Origin: CAYMTT01 sp964393465
Lineage (GTDB): Bacteria > Patescibacteriota > Minisyncoccia > Minisyncoccales > MHMH01
Direction: 5' to 3'
Assembly: GCA_964393465.1 (NCBI GenBank)
Contig: CAYMTT010000010.1
Location: forward strand, 1 to 31,759
DNA length: 31,759 nucleotides
The notes under the pieces were generated by a model. It did no database searches. It saw nothing but the letters and a program-made list of their open reading frames with translations, and was not told the origin of the DNA. This document shows, one piece after another, positions 14,683 to 21,809 of this stretch (position 1 is the first letter of the stretch; each line of letters starts with the position of its first letter). A program made the position numbers and the translations under genes.

Positions 14683-15877
14683 AGAGCTGAAAGATAAAAA
14701 AATACTGATTCTGGGATTCGGCAGGGAAGGGAAGGACACCTTTTCTTTTCTGAAAAAGCTTTTTCCCGGAAAAAAGTTTTTGATAGCGGATAAAAATCCG
14801 AACTGCAGGAGAGCCGGAAGGTTTGCGGGAAAAAACTACCTCAAAGCCTTGCAGCTTTGCGACCTGGCCTTTAGATCTCCGGGCATACCTTTAAATGAAA
14901 TTCCCGAAAAATTCCGCCAAAGAATAACTTCTCAAACGAAGATTTTCTTTGACAACTGCCCGGGAACGATCGTAGGCGTAACGGGAACTAAAGGCAAAAG
15001 CACGACTGCTTTTTGGATTTGGCAGACTTTGAAAAAGGGAGGCATAAAGGCCAAACTGGTGGGGAACATAGGAAAGCCGGCCCTTTCTTTTTTACCCGGC
15101 GCAAAAAAGAACGACGTTTTCGTGTACGAACTTTCTTCCCATCAGCTTCAAGACCTGAAAAAATCGCCAAAAATGGCCGTCCTCTTGAACGTATACAAAG
15201 AACACTTGGATTATTACGGAAGCTTCAAAAAATATATCGAGGCCAAATCCAACATAGCCGAGCACCAGAAAAAAACAGATTATCTGATATACAATTCGGG
15301 CAACGAAATCTGCAGGAAAATAGCCAAAAAAAGCGGAGCCAGAAAAATCCCTATAAAAGGAAAATACTATTCTTTGGACAGAAAGGCCGTCGGGAAAGTG
15401 GCAAAAATCTTCAAGGTTCCGGAAATCGAAAAACTTCAAGGCCTGCCTCACAGAATGGAATACGTGGGCAGGTTCAAGGGAATAGATTTTTACAACGATT
15501 CGCTTTCCACTATACCGGAGGCTGCCATGGAAGCTTTAGATTTCCTTGGGAGAGAAGTCGAAACAATGATTCTGGGAGGATTCGACAGGGGAGTCGATTT
15601 TAAAAAACTGGGCTCAAAGATAGAAAAAAGCGGAATAAAGAATCTGATTCTTTTCCCCGAAACGGGAAACAGGATATCCAAAGAGGTCAAAAGCCGCAAA
15701 ATATCCAAAATTTTCGCAAAAAATATGGAAGATGCGGTGAGGAAATCCTATTTCCGAACCTCCGAGGGAAAAATTTGTCTTCTTTCTCCGGCTTCTCCCA
15801 GCTTCGGGCTCTTCAAAGATTACGCCCAGAGGGGCAATCTATTTAAAAAATACATCAAACAATGGCAGAGATACTAA
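14672..15877 (+). CDS. murD: UDP-N-acetylmuramoyl-L-alanine--glutamate ligase, possibly MurD2 type
   Basis: MurD adds glutamate to UDP-MurNAc-L-Ala. The 401-aa protein starts MILKELKDKKILILGFGREGKDTFSF, a MurD-like N-terminal fold. It has the ATP loop GTKGKSTT, the VGNIGKPAL segment typical of MurD, ELSSHQL, KEHLDYY, the short HRMEYVGRFKGIDFYNDSLSTIP stretch that defines MurD substrate binding, and GGFDRGVDF. Because it overlaps the MurL-type epimerase gene by 11 nt, it is likely the MurD2 variant that adds L-Glu, with the epimerase converting the product. Sequence alone does not show L versus D specificity. The next gene, ftsW, overlaps it by 16 nt. Confidence 0.92.
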   Translation: MILKELKDKKILILGFGREGKDTFSFLKKLFPGKKFLIADKNPNCRRAGRFAGKNYLKALQLCDLAFRSPGIPLNEIPEKFRQRITSQTKIFFDNCPGTIVGVTGTKGKSTTAFWIWQTLKKGGIKAKLVGNIGKPALSFLPGAKKNDVFVYELSSHQLQDLKKSPKMAVLLNVYKEHLDYYGSFKKYIEAKSNIAEHQKKTDYLIYNSGNEICRKIAKKSGARKIPIKGKYYSLDRKAVGKVAKIFKVPEIEKLQGLPHRMEYVGRFKGIDFYNDSLSTIPEAAMEALDFLGREVETMILGGFDRGVDFKKLGSKIEKSGIKNLILFPETGNRISKEVKSRKISKIFAKNMEDAVRKSYFRTSEGKICLLSPASPSFGLFKDYAQRGNLFKKYIKQWQRY

Positions 15878-16992
15878 GAAAAAAGTGGGGGAGGCCGGAT
15901 TTGTTCCTCCTTCTCGACATAGCCTTGCTGCTTTTGCTGAGCCTGATAATAATGGTGAGCGCCTCTCAAGTGATATCCCAGCAGAAATTCGGCTCTCCCG
16001 ACGTCTATTTGAAACATCACATCCTTTTTGGAATGCTGCCGGGGCTCGCGCTGGGATTTGCCGCTTTCCGAGTTTCTTTGGATTTCATTAAAAGGCACGT
16101 GGCTTTGTTTTTTCTGATCAGTTTGGCCCTTATGGCTTTGGTTTTCTTTCCAAAGATAGGTTTTTCTTTCGGGGGAGCCAAGCGCTGGCTGGATTTGGGT
16201 TTTTTCTCTCTGCAGCCTTCAGAATTTTTAAAGCTGACGGCAGTCCTTTATCTTTCGGCCTGGCTTTCGGGAGTCCAGAAAAAACCTGAATACTTTTCTT
16301 GGAAAAAATTGAAGCTGCCCACCTCTCTGGTGGCTTTTCTGGCTATAATCGGAGTAATTTCCGGATTTTTGATAAAACAGCCCGACGTCAGCACGCTGGT
16401 GGTAATAGTGGCTTCGGCTTTTGTGATGTATTTTCTTGCCGGAACCCGCTGGAAGCACAACCTGATAGCCTGGACAGCTGCCCTCGGAAGCTTTCTCCTG
16501 CTGATTAAATTATCCTCTTACCGCTTGAGCCGGCTGCTGGTTTTTCTGGAGCCGGATACCGATCCTCTGGGAATCGGATACCAGTTCAAACAAGCCCTTA
16601 TAACCATAGGATCGGGCGGATTGTGGGGCAAGGGCCTGGGTTTGAGCCTGCAGAGATACGGATTTATTCCCCAAACCATGGCAGATTCGATCTTCGCCAT
16701 ATTTTCCGAAGAAACCGGATTCATCGGAGGAATAATCATAATTTCACTTTTTTTAATATTTGCCCTCAGAGGATTCAAGACGGCCAAAAACTCCAAAGAC
16801 CAATTCTGCAGGCTTTCGGCCGTGGGAATTACTTGCTGGATAACATTCCAGGCTTTCGTGAATATAGGGGCCATGGTGGGACTGGTCCCTCTGACCGGAA
16901 TACCCCTTCCTTTTATAAGCTACGGGGGATCTGCCATGGTTTTTTCGCTGGCCGCCGCCGGCATACTTTTAAACATCTCAACTAAAACCTGA
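15862..16992 (+). CDS. ftsW: SEDS peptidoglycan glycosyltransferase FtsW/RodA
   Basis: SEDS proteins polymerise lipid II into glycan strands together with a class B PBP. The 376-aa protein has about ten membrane helices and the family signatures GGAKRWLDLGFFSLQPSEFLKL (split around residues 104-126), KQPDVST (172-178), the periplasmic loop GFIPQTMADSIFAIFSEETGFIGG with the likely catalytic Asp276, and the terminal GIPLPFISYGGSAM. Location in a mur cluster next to murG favours FtsW over RodA, but the two are hard to separate by sequence. Translation is probably coupled to murD through the 16-nt overlap. No class B PBP is in the window. Confidence 0.92.
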   Translation: MAEILRKKWGRPDLFLLLDIALLLLLSLIIMVSASQVISQQKFGSPDVYLKHHILFGMLPGLALGFAAFRVSLDFIKRHVALFFLISLALMALVFFPKIGFSFGGAKRWLDLGFFSLQPSEFLKLTAVLYLSAWLSGVQKKPEYFSWKKLKLPTSLVAFLAIIGVISGFLIKQPDVSTLVVIVASAFVMYFLAGTRWKHNLIAWTAALGSFLLLIKLSSYRLSRLLVFLEPDTDPLGIGYQFKQALITIGSGGLWGKGLGLSLQRYGFIPQTMADSIFAIFSEETGFIGGIIIISLFLIFALRGFKTAKNSKDQFCRLSAVGITCWITFQAFVNIGAMVGLVPLTGIPLPFISYGGSAMVFSLAAAGILLNISTKT

Positions 16993-16997
16993 AAAAA

Positions 16998-17006
16998 TGT
17001 TAAAAT
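16998..17006 (+). promoter_or_regulatory. Possible extended -10 for murG
   Basis: TGTTAAAAT ends 6 nt before the murG ATG, the same nine bases seen upstream of amrS and the 4678 gene. No -35 is recognisable, so it may be only a secondary promoter inside the operon. Confidence 0.35.
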
Positions 17007-17012
17007 ATTAAT

Positions 17013-18137
17013 ATGAAAATACTTTTTACCGGCGGAGGCACAGCCGGACACATATTTCCCATCATAGCCATAATAAGAGAGCTGAAAAAACAGGGTTTTG
17101 TCTTTACTCCGGTCTATATGGGCCCAAAAGACGAATTCAGCAGAGTAGAGCTTTCCCAGGAGCAGGTGAAAATAAAAACGGTGCTGGCCGGAAAAATAAG
17201 AAGGTACCTGAACTGGAAAAGCGTACTCCAGAATCTGGCAGACCTGCTTTTCAAAATACCTTTGGGATTTCTGCAGTCTTTTTTCTATATCTTCTTTTTC
17301 GCTCCCGACCTGATTTTCAGCAAAGGGGGATACGGATCCGTTCCTACGGTTTTTTGCGGCTGGCTCTTCCAAATACCCATTATCATACACGAATCCGACG
17401 TGACTCCCGGTGCTGCAAACAGGCTTTTGAGCAAATTGGCGCCCAGAGTCATGGTTTCTTTTCCCGCTTCAAAAACAGAATATTTTCCCGAAAAAAAGAT
17501 GATATCGGTCGGCAATCCCATCCGCAAAAGAATAACGGAAGGCTCCAAAGAAAAAGCAAAAAGCCTTTTCAACTTAACGGGAGAGAAGCCCGTCATACTG
17601 GTCATAGGAGGATCCCAGGGATCCCAAACCATAAACGACCTGATTCTGCTCGTGCTGCCGACCATGCTGAACAAATTCGAAATAATCCACCAGACCGGCA
17701 GAAAAAACTTTAAAAATCTGAAAGCCGAAGCCAAAGTGGTGGTGGCAAAAGAAAGGGAAAAATACTACCACCCATTGCCCTTTCTCAGAGAAGTGGAGCT
17801 GAGAGAAGCTTACGCTGCCGCCGATCTTATAATAAGCAGATCGGGGTCTGGCAGCGTTTTCGAGGTAGCCGCCTGTGGAAAGCCCAGCATTCTGGTTCCC
17901 CTGAGCAATTCGGCCCAGAACCATCAAGTGAAAAACGCCTACGCCTACGCCCATTACGAAGCATGCGTGGTCATGGAAGAAACCAATCTTACCCCTCACT
18001 TCCTTTTCGAAAAGATAAAATACCTTTTCGCCCATCCGGACGAGATGGAAAAAATGTCGGGAAAAGCTCAAGAATTTTCCAAACCGGAATCTGCCCAAGC
18101 CATAGCTAAATACCTGATAACGTTCGCTTCGCAATAA
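17013..18137 (+). CDS. murG: UDP-N-acetylglucosamine--lipid I GlcNAc transferase
   Basis: MurG completes lipid II by adding GlcNAc to lipid I on the inner face of the membrane. The 374-aa GT-B protein starts with the canonical MKILFTGGGTAGHIFP, has the FSKGGYGSVP and HESDVTPGAANR segments of the acceptor domain, GGSQGSQTIND at the start of the donor domain, and the UDP-GlcNAc site SRSGSGSVFEVAACGKPSILVPL. It lies 20 nt after ftsW and is followed one base later by gltX. No SD is present; an extended -10 lies just upstream. Confidence 0.95.
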   Translation: MKILFTGGGTAGHIFPIIAIIRELKKQGFVFTPVYMGPKDEFSRVELSQEQVKIKTVLAGKIRRYLNWKSVLQNLADLLFKIPLGFLQSFFYIFFFAPDLIFSKGGYGSVPTVFCGWLFQIPIIIHESDVTPGAANRLLSKLAPRVMVSFPASKTEYFPEKKMISVGNPIRKRITEGSKEKAKSLFNLTGEKPVILVIGGSQGSQTINDLILLVLPTMLNKFEIIHQTGRKNFKNLKAEAKVVVAKEREKYYHPLPFLREVELREAYAAADLIISRSGSGSVFEVAACGKPSILVPLSNSAQNHQVKNAYAYAHYEACVVMEETNLTPHFLFEKIKYLFAHPDEMEKMSGKAQEFSKPESAQAIAKYLITFASQ

Positions 18138-18138
18138 C

Positions 18139-19554
18139 ATGACTGAAAAAAGAAAAACAATTAAAGTGAGAATGGCTCCCTCGCCAACCGGAGTTTTGCA
18201 CGTGGGGACTTGCAGGACCGCTCTTTTCAATTACGTATTGGCCAAAAAGGAAAAAGGGAAATTCGTTCTCAGGATAGAAGACACCGACAAAGAAAGATCC
18301 AAGCCGGAATTCGAAAAAGATATAATCTCCGACCTGAAATGGCTGGGAATAAAATGGGACGAATTCCATAAGCAAAGCCAGAGAATGAAAATATACGCCG
18401 AATATCTGGAAAAGCTTCTGAAAAACGGCCGGGCCTACCGGTGTTTCTGCTCGCAGGAAGAACTGGCCCGAAAAAGGCAGGAACAAATAGCCAGAGGAGA
18501 AGCTCCCAAATACAACGGAAAATGCCGCAGGCTCGCCCAAGAACAGATAGAAAAAAACCTGAAAGACAAAAAACCGTTCGTCATAAGGTTCAAAACTCCG
18601 ATCCAGAAAGTGGAATTTCAGGATTTAATAAGGGGGGAGCTGGAATTTGATTCTTCCCTGATAGGGGATTTCACCCTGGCCAAAGGGACAAAGGAGCCCT
18701 TGTACAACTTCGCCGTGGTGGTAGACGACTTTAAAATGGGGATTTCCCACGTAATCAGAGGAGAAGACCATATTTCCAACACCCCCAAGCAAATCCTCAT
18801 CCAGAAAGCTCTGGGGTTTCCGGAACCCAAATACGCCCACCTTCCCCTCATTCTGGGAAGCGACAAAAGCAAATTGAGCAAAAGGCACGGAGCCGTGTCC
18901 GTTTCTCAATACCGGCAAAAAGGATATCTGCCGGAAGCCATGGTAAATTTTCTGGCCCTGCTGGGCTGGCATCCTGAAACCGAAAAGGAAATTTTCTCCA
19001 TGAAAGAACTGATCGAAAAATTCTCCCTGGAAAGAGTCCAAAAATCGGGAGCAGTCTTCAATATGGAAAAGCTCGATTACCTGAACGGTTATCACATCCG
19101 CCAAAAATCCCTCGACGAGCTGGCCGATTTGTGCAAGCCCTACCTTCCCGAAAAAGCCAAGAAATCGGAAATAAAGAAAATAGTGTCTCTTTACAAAGAC
19201 AGGCTGAAAACCCTATCGGAAATAGGAGAGCTGGCCGACTTTTACTTCAAAGACGAGCTGGACTACGAAAAGAACCTCTTAAGATGGAAAAACATGGAAG
19301 ACCGGGAAATTTCCGCTTCTCTTGACAAATTAATAAATATATTGGATAAAATAAAAAAGAACGAATGGAAAGAAAAAAAGCTGAAAGACATTTTAATGAA
19401 AGAAGCAGAAGAAATGGGGGATAGGGGAAAGCTTTTGTGGCCCTTAAGGGCGGCCCTGACGGGAAAGAAGGCCTCGGCGGGACCTTTCGAGATAGCCGAG
19501 CTTCTGGGGAAGGAAAAGACTCTCCGGAGAATTAAACAAGCCAAAGAAAAATGA
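18139..19554 (+). CDS. gltX: Glutamyl-tRNA synthetase
   Basis: A class I synthetase charging tRNA(Glu) with glutamate. The 471-aa protein has the HIGH-type signature HVGT (21-24) in APSPTGVLHVGTCRTALFN, the KMSKS-type loop KLSKRHG (245-251), and the family segments RIEDTDKERS and VIRGEDHISNTPKQ. Length is normal. The start is one base after murG ends, and its stop overlaps the following small gene by 4 nt, so it belongs to the mur transcript. Whether it also charges tRNA(Gln) cannot be told here, but no glutaminyl-tRNA synthetase is in the window. Confidence 0.95.
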   Translation: MTEKRKTIKVRMAPSPTGVLHVGTCRTALFNYVLAKKEKGKFVLRIEDTDKERSKPEFEKDIISDLKWLGIKWDEFHKQSQRMKIYAEYLEKLLKNGRAYRCFCSQEELARKRQEQIARGEAPKYNGKCRRLAQEQIEKNLKDKKPFVIRFKTPIQKVEFQDLIRGELEFDSSLIGDFTLAKGTKEPLYNFAVVVDDFKMGISHVIRGEDHISNTPKQILIQKALGFPEPKYAHLPLILGSDKSKLSKRHGAVSVSQYRQKGYLPEAMVNFLALLGWHPETEKEIFSMKELIEKFSLERVQKSGAVFNMEKLDYLNGYHIRQKSLDELADLCKPYLPEKAKKSEIKKIVSLYKDRLKTLSEIGELADFYFKDELDYEKNLLRWKNMEDREISASLDKLINILDKIKKNEWKEKKLKDILMKEAEEMGDRGKLLWPLRAALTGKKASAGPFEIAELLGKEKTLRRIKQAKEK

Positions 19555-19931
19555 AAGCTTTAAACGTTTTAATACTCATAACCCTTTTGGCTCCGGTTTC
19601 CGTTTCGGCCCTAGAAGAGTCGGGAAGCGGGGTTAAAGCTCCCCAAACGATGGAAGAGGCCCGGGATTTCTCCTGGAAAATTGCAGAAAAGATCCCCGGC
19701 ACCATAAAAAAGATATGGCAGGGGGAAGTCTGGCCCCTTTGGAAAAGGATATACGGAAGGATATGGTACGACTGGACCAAGCCTTTTCTTGAAAAATGGT
19801 GGCACCAACTTCTGGACTTACTGAACCGCGAAGTCGAAAAAAAGAAACCCGAGCTGGAAGAAGAATTCCGGGCAGAAAAAGAGGAAATCAAAAAAGATAT
19901 CTGGGAGCGTTTTAAAGAGCTGCTGGATTGA
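19551..19931 (+). CDS. Small exported Trp-rich, coiled-coil protein
   Basis: The 126-aa protein begins with a clear signal peptide (MKALNVLILITLLAPVSVSA, probable cleavage after SA at about 20). The mature part is helical, with an unusual Trp-rich segment (IWQGEVWPLWKRIYGRIWYDWTK and then WWHQLL, about 58-89) and a highly charged C-terminal helix (EVEKKKPELEEEFRAEKEE). Such Trp-rich amphipathic helices often sit at membrane interfaces. ATGA overlap with gltX places it last in the wall and translation operon. I recognise no family; the function is unknown. Confidence 0.82.
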   Translation: MKALNVLILITLLAPVSVSALEESGSGVKAPQTMEEARDFSWKIAEKIPGTIKKIWQGEVWPLWKRIYGRIWYDWTKPFLEKWWHQLLDLLNREVEKKKPELEEEFRAEKEEIKKDIWERFKELLD

Positions 19932-19943
19932 GGGGGATAGGAC

Positions 19944-19971
19944 TTGACAGGCCTTTCGGGCCTGTTATATT
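19944..19971 (+). promoter_or_regulatory. Promoter for xer with an embedded hairpin or operator
   Basis: TTGACA (19944-19949), a 16-nt spacer and TATATT (19966-19971). A perfect 7-bp inverted repeat ACAGGCC/GGCCTGT (19947-19953 with 19959-19965) covers half of the -35 and the whole spacer. It could be the terminator of the preceding operon (the following tract is only TATATTATATA) or an operator. Confidence 0.6.
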
Positions 19972-19982
19972 ATATAGGAAAG

Positions 19983-19995
19983 ATGTCGCACAATA
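19983..19995 (+). repeat. Copy 1 of a 13-bp direct repeat flanking xer; candidate dif-like arm
   Basis: ATGTCGCACAATA occurs here, 50 nt before xer, and again at 21002 directly after it, and I see no further copy in the window. Its CGCACAAT differs by one base from the CGCATAAT of the E. coli dif left arm. It could also be read as the start of a 29-codon leader reading frame that runs into xer in another phase. Confidence 0.5.
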
Positions 19996-20044
19996 GAGGT
20001 AAAGAGAATACTTATATCGGGAGCAAAACCCCTCCCCCAAAACC

Positions 20045-21001
20045 ATGCAAAAATCGGATAAAACCCTTATAAGCCATATTCCCGACTTTTTGGACTACTG
20101 CGAAGTGGAAAAAGGATTGTCTGACAAAACCCAGGAAAATTATAAGCACTATCTCGACAAGTTCGTCTCCTGGCTAAGATCTTCTGGCAAGGAATCCATA
20201 AAACCCCAGGACCTATCCCAGGACGATATCTGGTCATATAGGCTGTATCTAAGCCGCCACAAAAACGAAAAAGGCCGCACCTTGAAGAAAATAACCCAAA
20301 ACTACTACCTTATAGCCTTAAGGGCCTTTTTAAGCTATTTTGTGGCCAAAGACGTAGTTTGCCTCCCTCCGGGCAAAATAACCCTCTCTAAGGCCAATTT
20401 CGACGAAAAAAGGGTCAAATTCCTTACCCTTGAGCAGATAGAAAAGCTGCTGCTGGCTCCGGATCTCAAAAAGAAAAACGGCCTCAGAGACAGGGCCATT
20501 TTAGAGACTCTTTTTTCCACCGGGCTGAGAATCGCCGAACTGGTGGCTTTGGACAAGGAACAATTTGAGAATATAGAAAAAAAGAAGGATTTGGAGCTAA
20601 GCGTGATCGGCAAAGGAAGCCATCCCCGGACGGTATATTTTTCAGAAAGAGCCCTTTCCTGGGTCAAAAAATACCTGGCCGGCCGCAAAGACAAAGAAAA
20701 GCCCCTTTTCATACATTACGTCTCCAAAAAAGGGGCCGGCAGCCGGCTGACCGGCCGCTCGGTGGAAAGAATAGTCAAAAAATGCGCCATAAAGGCCGGA
20801 GTTCCCATTTTCACCACGCCTCATACCTTGAGGCATTCCATGGCCACCGATCTCTTGGAACAAGGAGTGGATCTCAGGGTAATCCAGGAGTTTCTGGGAC
20901 ACAGAAGCATCACCAGCACTCAGATTTACACCCATGTCACCAACAAGCGCCTCAAAGAACTCCACCGCAAATACCACAGCGGTCGGAACCTGAAAGAATA
21001 A
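20045..21001 (+). CDS. xer: Xer-type tyrosine recombinase
   Basis: A 318-aa site-specific tyrosine recombinase with an N-terminal SAM-like core-binding domain (about 8-105) and a catalytic domain holding the complete active site: Arg162 (STGLRIAEL), Lys190 (GKGSHPR), His260 and Arg263 (HTLRHSMA), His286 (LGHRSI) and nucleophile Tyr295 (QIYTH). Size and motif spacing fit XerC/XerD chromosome-dimer resolvases rather than phage integrases. It seems to be the only recombinase here. No SD precedes the ATG at 20045; an in-frame stop at 20000-20002 limits upstream extension. The 13-bp repeats on both sides suggest its target site is adjacent, as in single-recombinase XerH and XerS systems. It is the last plus-strand gene before a long minus-strand block. 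Confidence 0.93.
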   Translation: MQKSDKTLISHIPDFLDYCEVEKGLSDKTQENYKHYLDKFVSWLRSSGKESIKPQDLSQDDIWSYRLYLSRHKNEKGRTLKKITQNYYLIALRAFLSYFVAKDVVCLPPGKITLSKANFDEKRVKFLTLEQIEKLLLAPDLKKKNGLRDRAILETLFSTGLRIAELVALDKEQFENIEKKKDLELSVIGKGSHPRTVYFSERALSWVKKYLAGRKDKEKPLFIHYVSKKGAGSRLTGRSVERIVKKCAIKAGVPIFTTPHTLRHSMATDLLEQGVDLRVIQEFLGHRSITSTQIYTHVTNKRLKELHRKYHSGRNLKE

Positions 21002-21014
21002 ATGTCGCACAATA
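21002..21014 (+). repeat. Copy 2 of the 13-bp direct repeat flanking xer; candidate dif-like arm
   Basis: ATGTCGCACAATA begins at the base after the xer stop codon. On the reverse strand TATATTGTGCGACAT (21002-21016) matches 11 of 15 bases of the right half of E. coli dif (TATATTATGTTAAAT). The other arm of a dif site would fall in the terminator stem. Confidence 0.5.
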
Positions 21015-21018
21015 TAAT

Positions 21019-21048
21019 AAGCGCCCGCTTGAGAAAACGGGCGCTTTT
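21019..21048 (+). terminator. Terminator between xer and the convergent gene
   Basis: A 9-bp stem AAGCGCCCG/CGGGCGCTT (21019-21027 with 21038-21046) with a 10-nt loop and TTTTCCTT behind it. It probably serves both converging transcripts, though the T tract on the minus side (CTTATTATATT) is weaker. Confidence 0.8.
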
Positions 21049-21050
21049 CC

Positions 21051-21407
21051 TTAAAGCTTTCCTAATTCGGAAACCTCCAGGAATTGATAGTTCTCCTTGT
21101 CGTCCCAGCTCGGCTTCTCCCAAGACATTCCGGAAATCCGGACTCGATCGCCCGCTGCCAGCTGGTCGGATAAATGACACAAGGGAGATCCCTCCCTGGT
21201 CAGGTAGAAAATCCGCTGGCCGTCTTTCAGAATCCAGACTATGCAGGGAGGAGTTATTTTATCCAATCTTGGATAACCCCGCATTTCCAGGACTCCGGTG
21301 ACCTCGACGAATTCGCACTCTTTCTTTGAGCCGAAAGCGTCAACGTCCATGACGACAAAAACGAGGAGAAGAACTACAAAGATAAAAAAGAACAGAATTT
21401 TTCTCAC
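21051..21407 (-). CDS. Hypothetical exported or anchored protein with OB-like C-terminus
   Basis: I place the start at a GTG (21407) that overlaps the TGA of the zinc-finger gene as GTGA, giving 118 aa beginning (M)RKILFFFIFVVLLLVFVV, a signal or membrane anchor of about 18 residues. An upstream ATG at 21494 would put a 29-residue basic extension in front and overlap the previous gene by 91 nt. The outer part has strand patterns VEVTGVLEMRGY, CIVWILKDGQRIFYL, GDRVRISGMSW and YQFLEVSELGKL, reminiscent of an OB fold; this is a judgement by eye. Three Cys occur in the mature part. The function is unknown. Confidence 0.72.
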   Translation of the reverse strand: MRKILFFFIFVVLLLVFVVMDVDAFGSKKECEFVEVTGVLEMRGYPRLDKITPPCIVWILKDGQRIFYLTREGSPLCHLSDQLAAGDRVRISGMSWEKPSWDDKENYQFLEVSELGKL

Positions 21408-21748
21408 CGCTTTTCTTCCTTTCTGGCGCAGCTGCAGCAGAGATGGCTTATAAACAGCCTTTTTAGGTGGATGGGGCCTCCGCAGGCTTCGCATTCTCCC
21501 AAATGGCCTTGATCAGCCCTATCTAGGATCTTTTGCAGCCGGCACTCTTCCAACCAGAGATGTTCGATGCACTGTCGATGTCTCTCTTGAGCCTCTCTGG
21601 TATCCTCGGGGTCGCCGCCGTCCCGCCTTTCTTGCAAGATTTGGTCCAAGCGACTTTTCTTGAAAGCCAACTTGCTTTCAACCTCGGCAACGGACTCCCT
21701 GAGAATGTCCTTGCAAATGTTCTCGAACCTTTCTTCTTTGTTCTGCAT
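21404..21748 (-). CDS. DksA/TraR-family C4 zinc-finger protein
   Basis: The 114-aa protein has an N-terminal helical hairpin (about 5-80, many Glu, Arg and Lys) and a C-terminal zinc finger CEACGGPIHLKRL followed by CCSCARK, giving Cys86, Cys89, Cys104 and Cys107. This is the layout of DksA/TraR-like regulators that enter the RNA polymerase secondary channel. The tip residues DxxA that DksA uses are not obvious, so the regulatory effect is uncertain. The start is fixed by AAAGGAGG 6 nt upstream and a consensus promoter. Translation is coupled to the next gene by GTGA overlap. Confidence 0.85.
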   Translation of the reverse strand: MQNKEERFENICKDILRESVAEVESKLAFKKSRLDQILQERRDGGDPEDTREAQERHRQCIEHLWLEECRLQKILDRADQGHLGECEACGGPIHLKRLFISHLCCSCARKEEKR

Positions 21749-21781
21749 TGCTTGCCTCCTTTACTGCAGCAATATATTTTA

Positions 21782-21809
21782 ATTATATACTATTTTAAAA
21801 ATATGTCAA
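21782..21809 (-). promoter_or_regulatory. Promoter for the DksA/TraR-like gene
   Basis: On the minus strand a perfect TTGACA (21804-21809), a 16-nt spacer and a perfect TATAAT (21782-21787). The -35 overlaps the last codons of mnmA. This is the closest match to consensus in the window. Confidence 0.85.

Noticed and set aside
16518..16874. Long antisense frames in ftsW, gltX, aspS and pyrG regions
   Set aside because: They mirror real genes, lack promoters and SDs, and have composition of reverse-complemented Lys/Glu-rich or Leu-rich coding sequence.
19983..20072. 29-codon leader frame before xer starting in repeat copy 1
   Set aside because: It fits the leaderless-start pattern but its frame does not match xer, and the peptide has no recognisable feature; kept only as a note on the repeat.
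21002..21301. 99-residue frame starting in repeat copy 2 (MSHNIISARLRKR...)
   Set aside because: It runs through the terminator and antisense to the exported OB-like gene; no SD and no family features.
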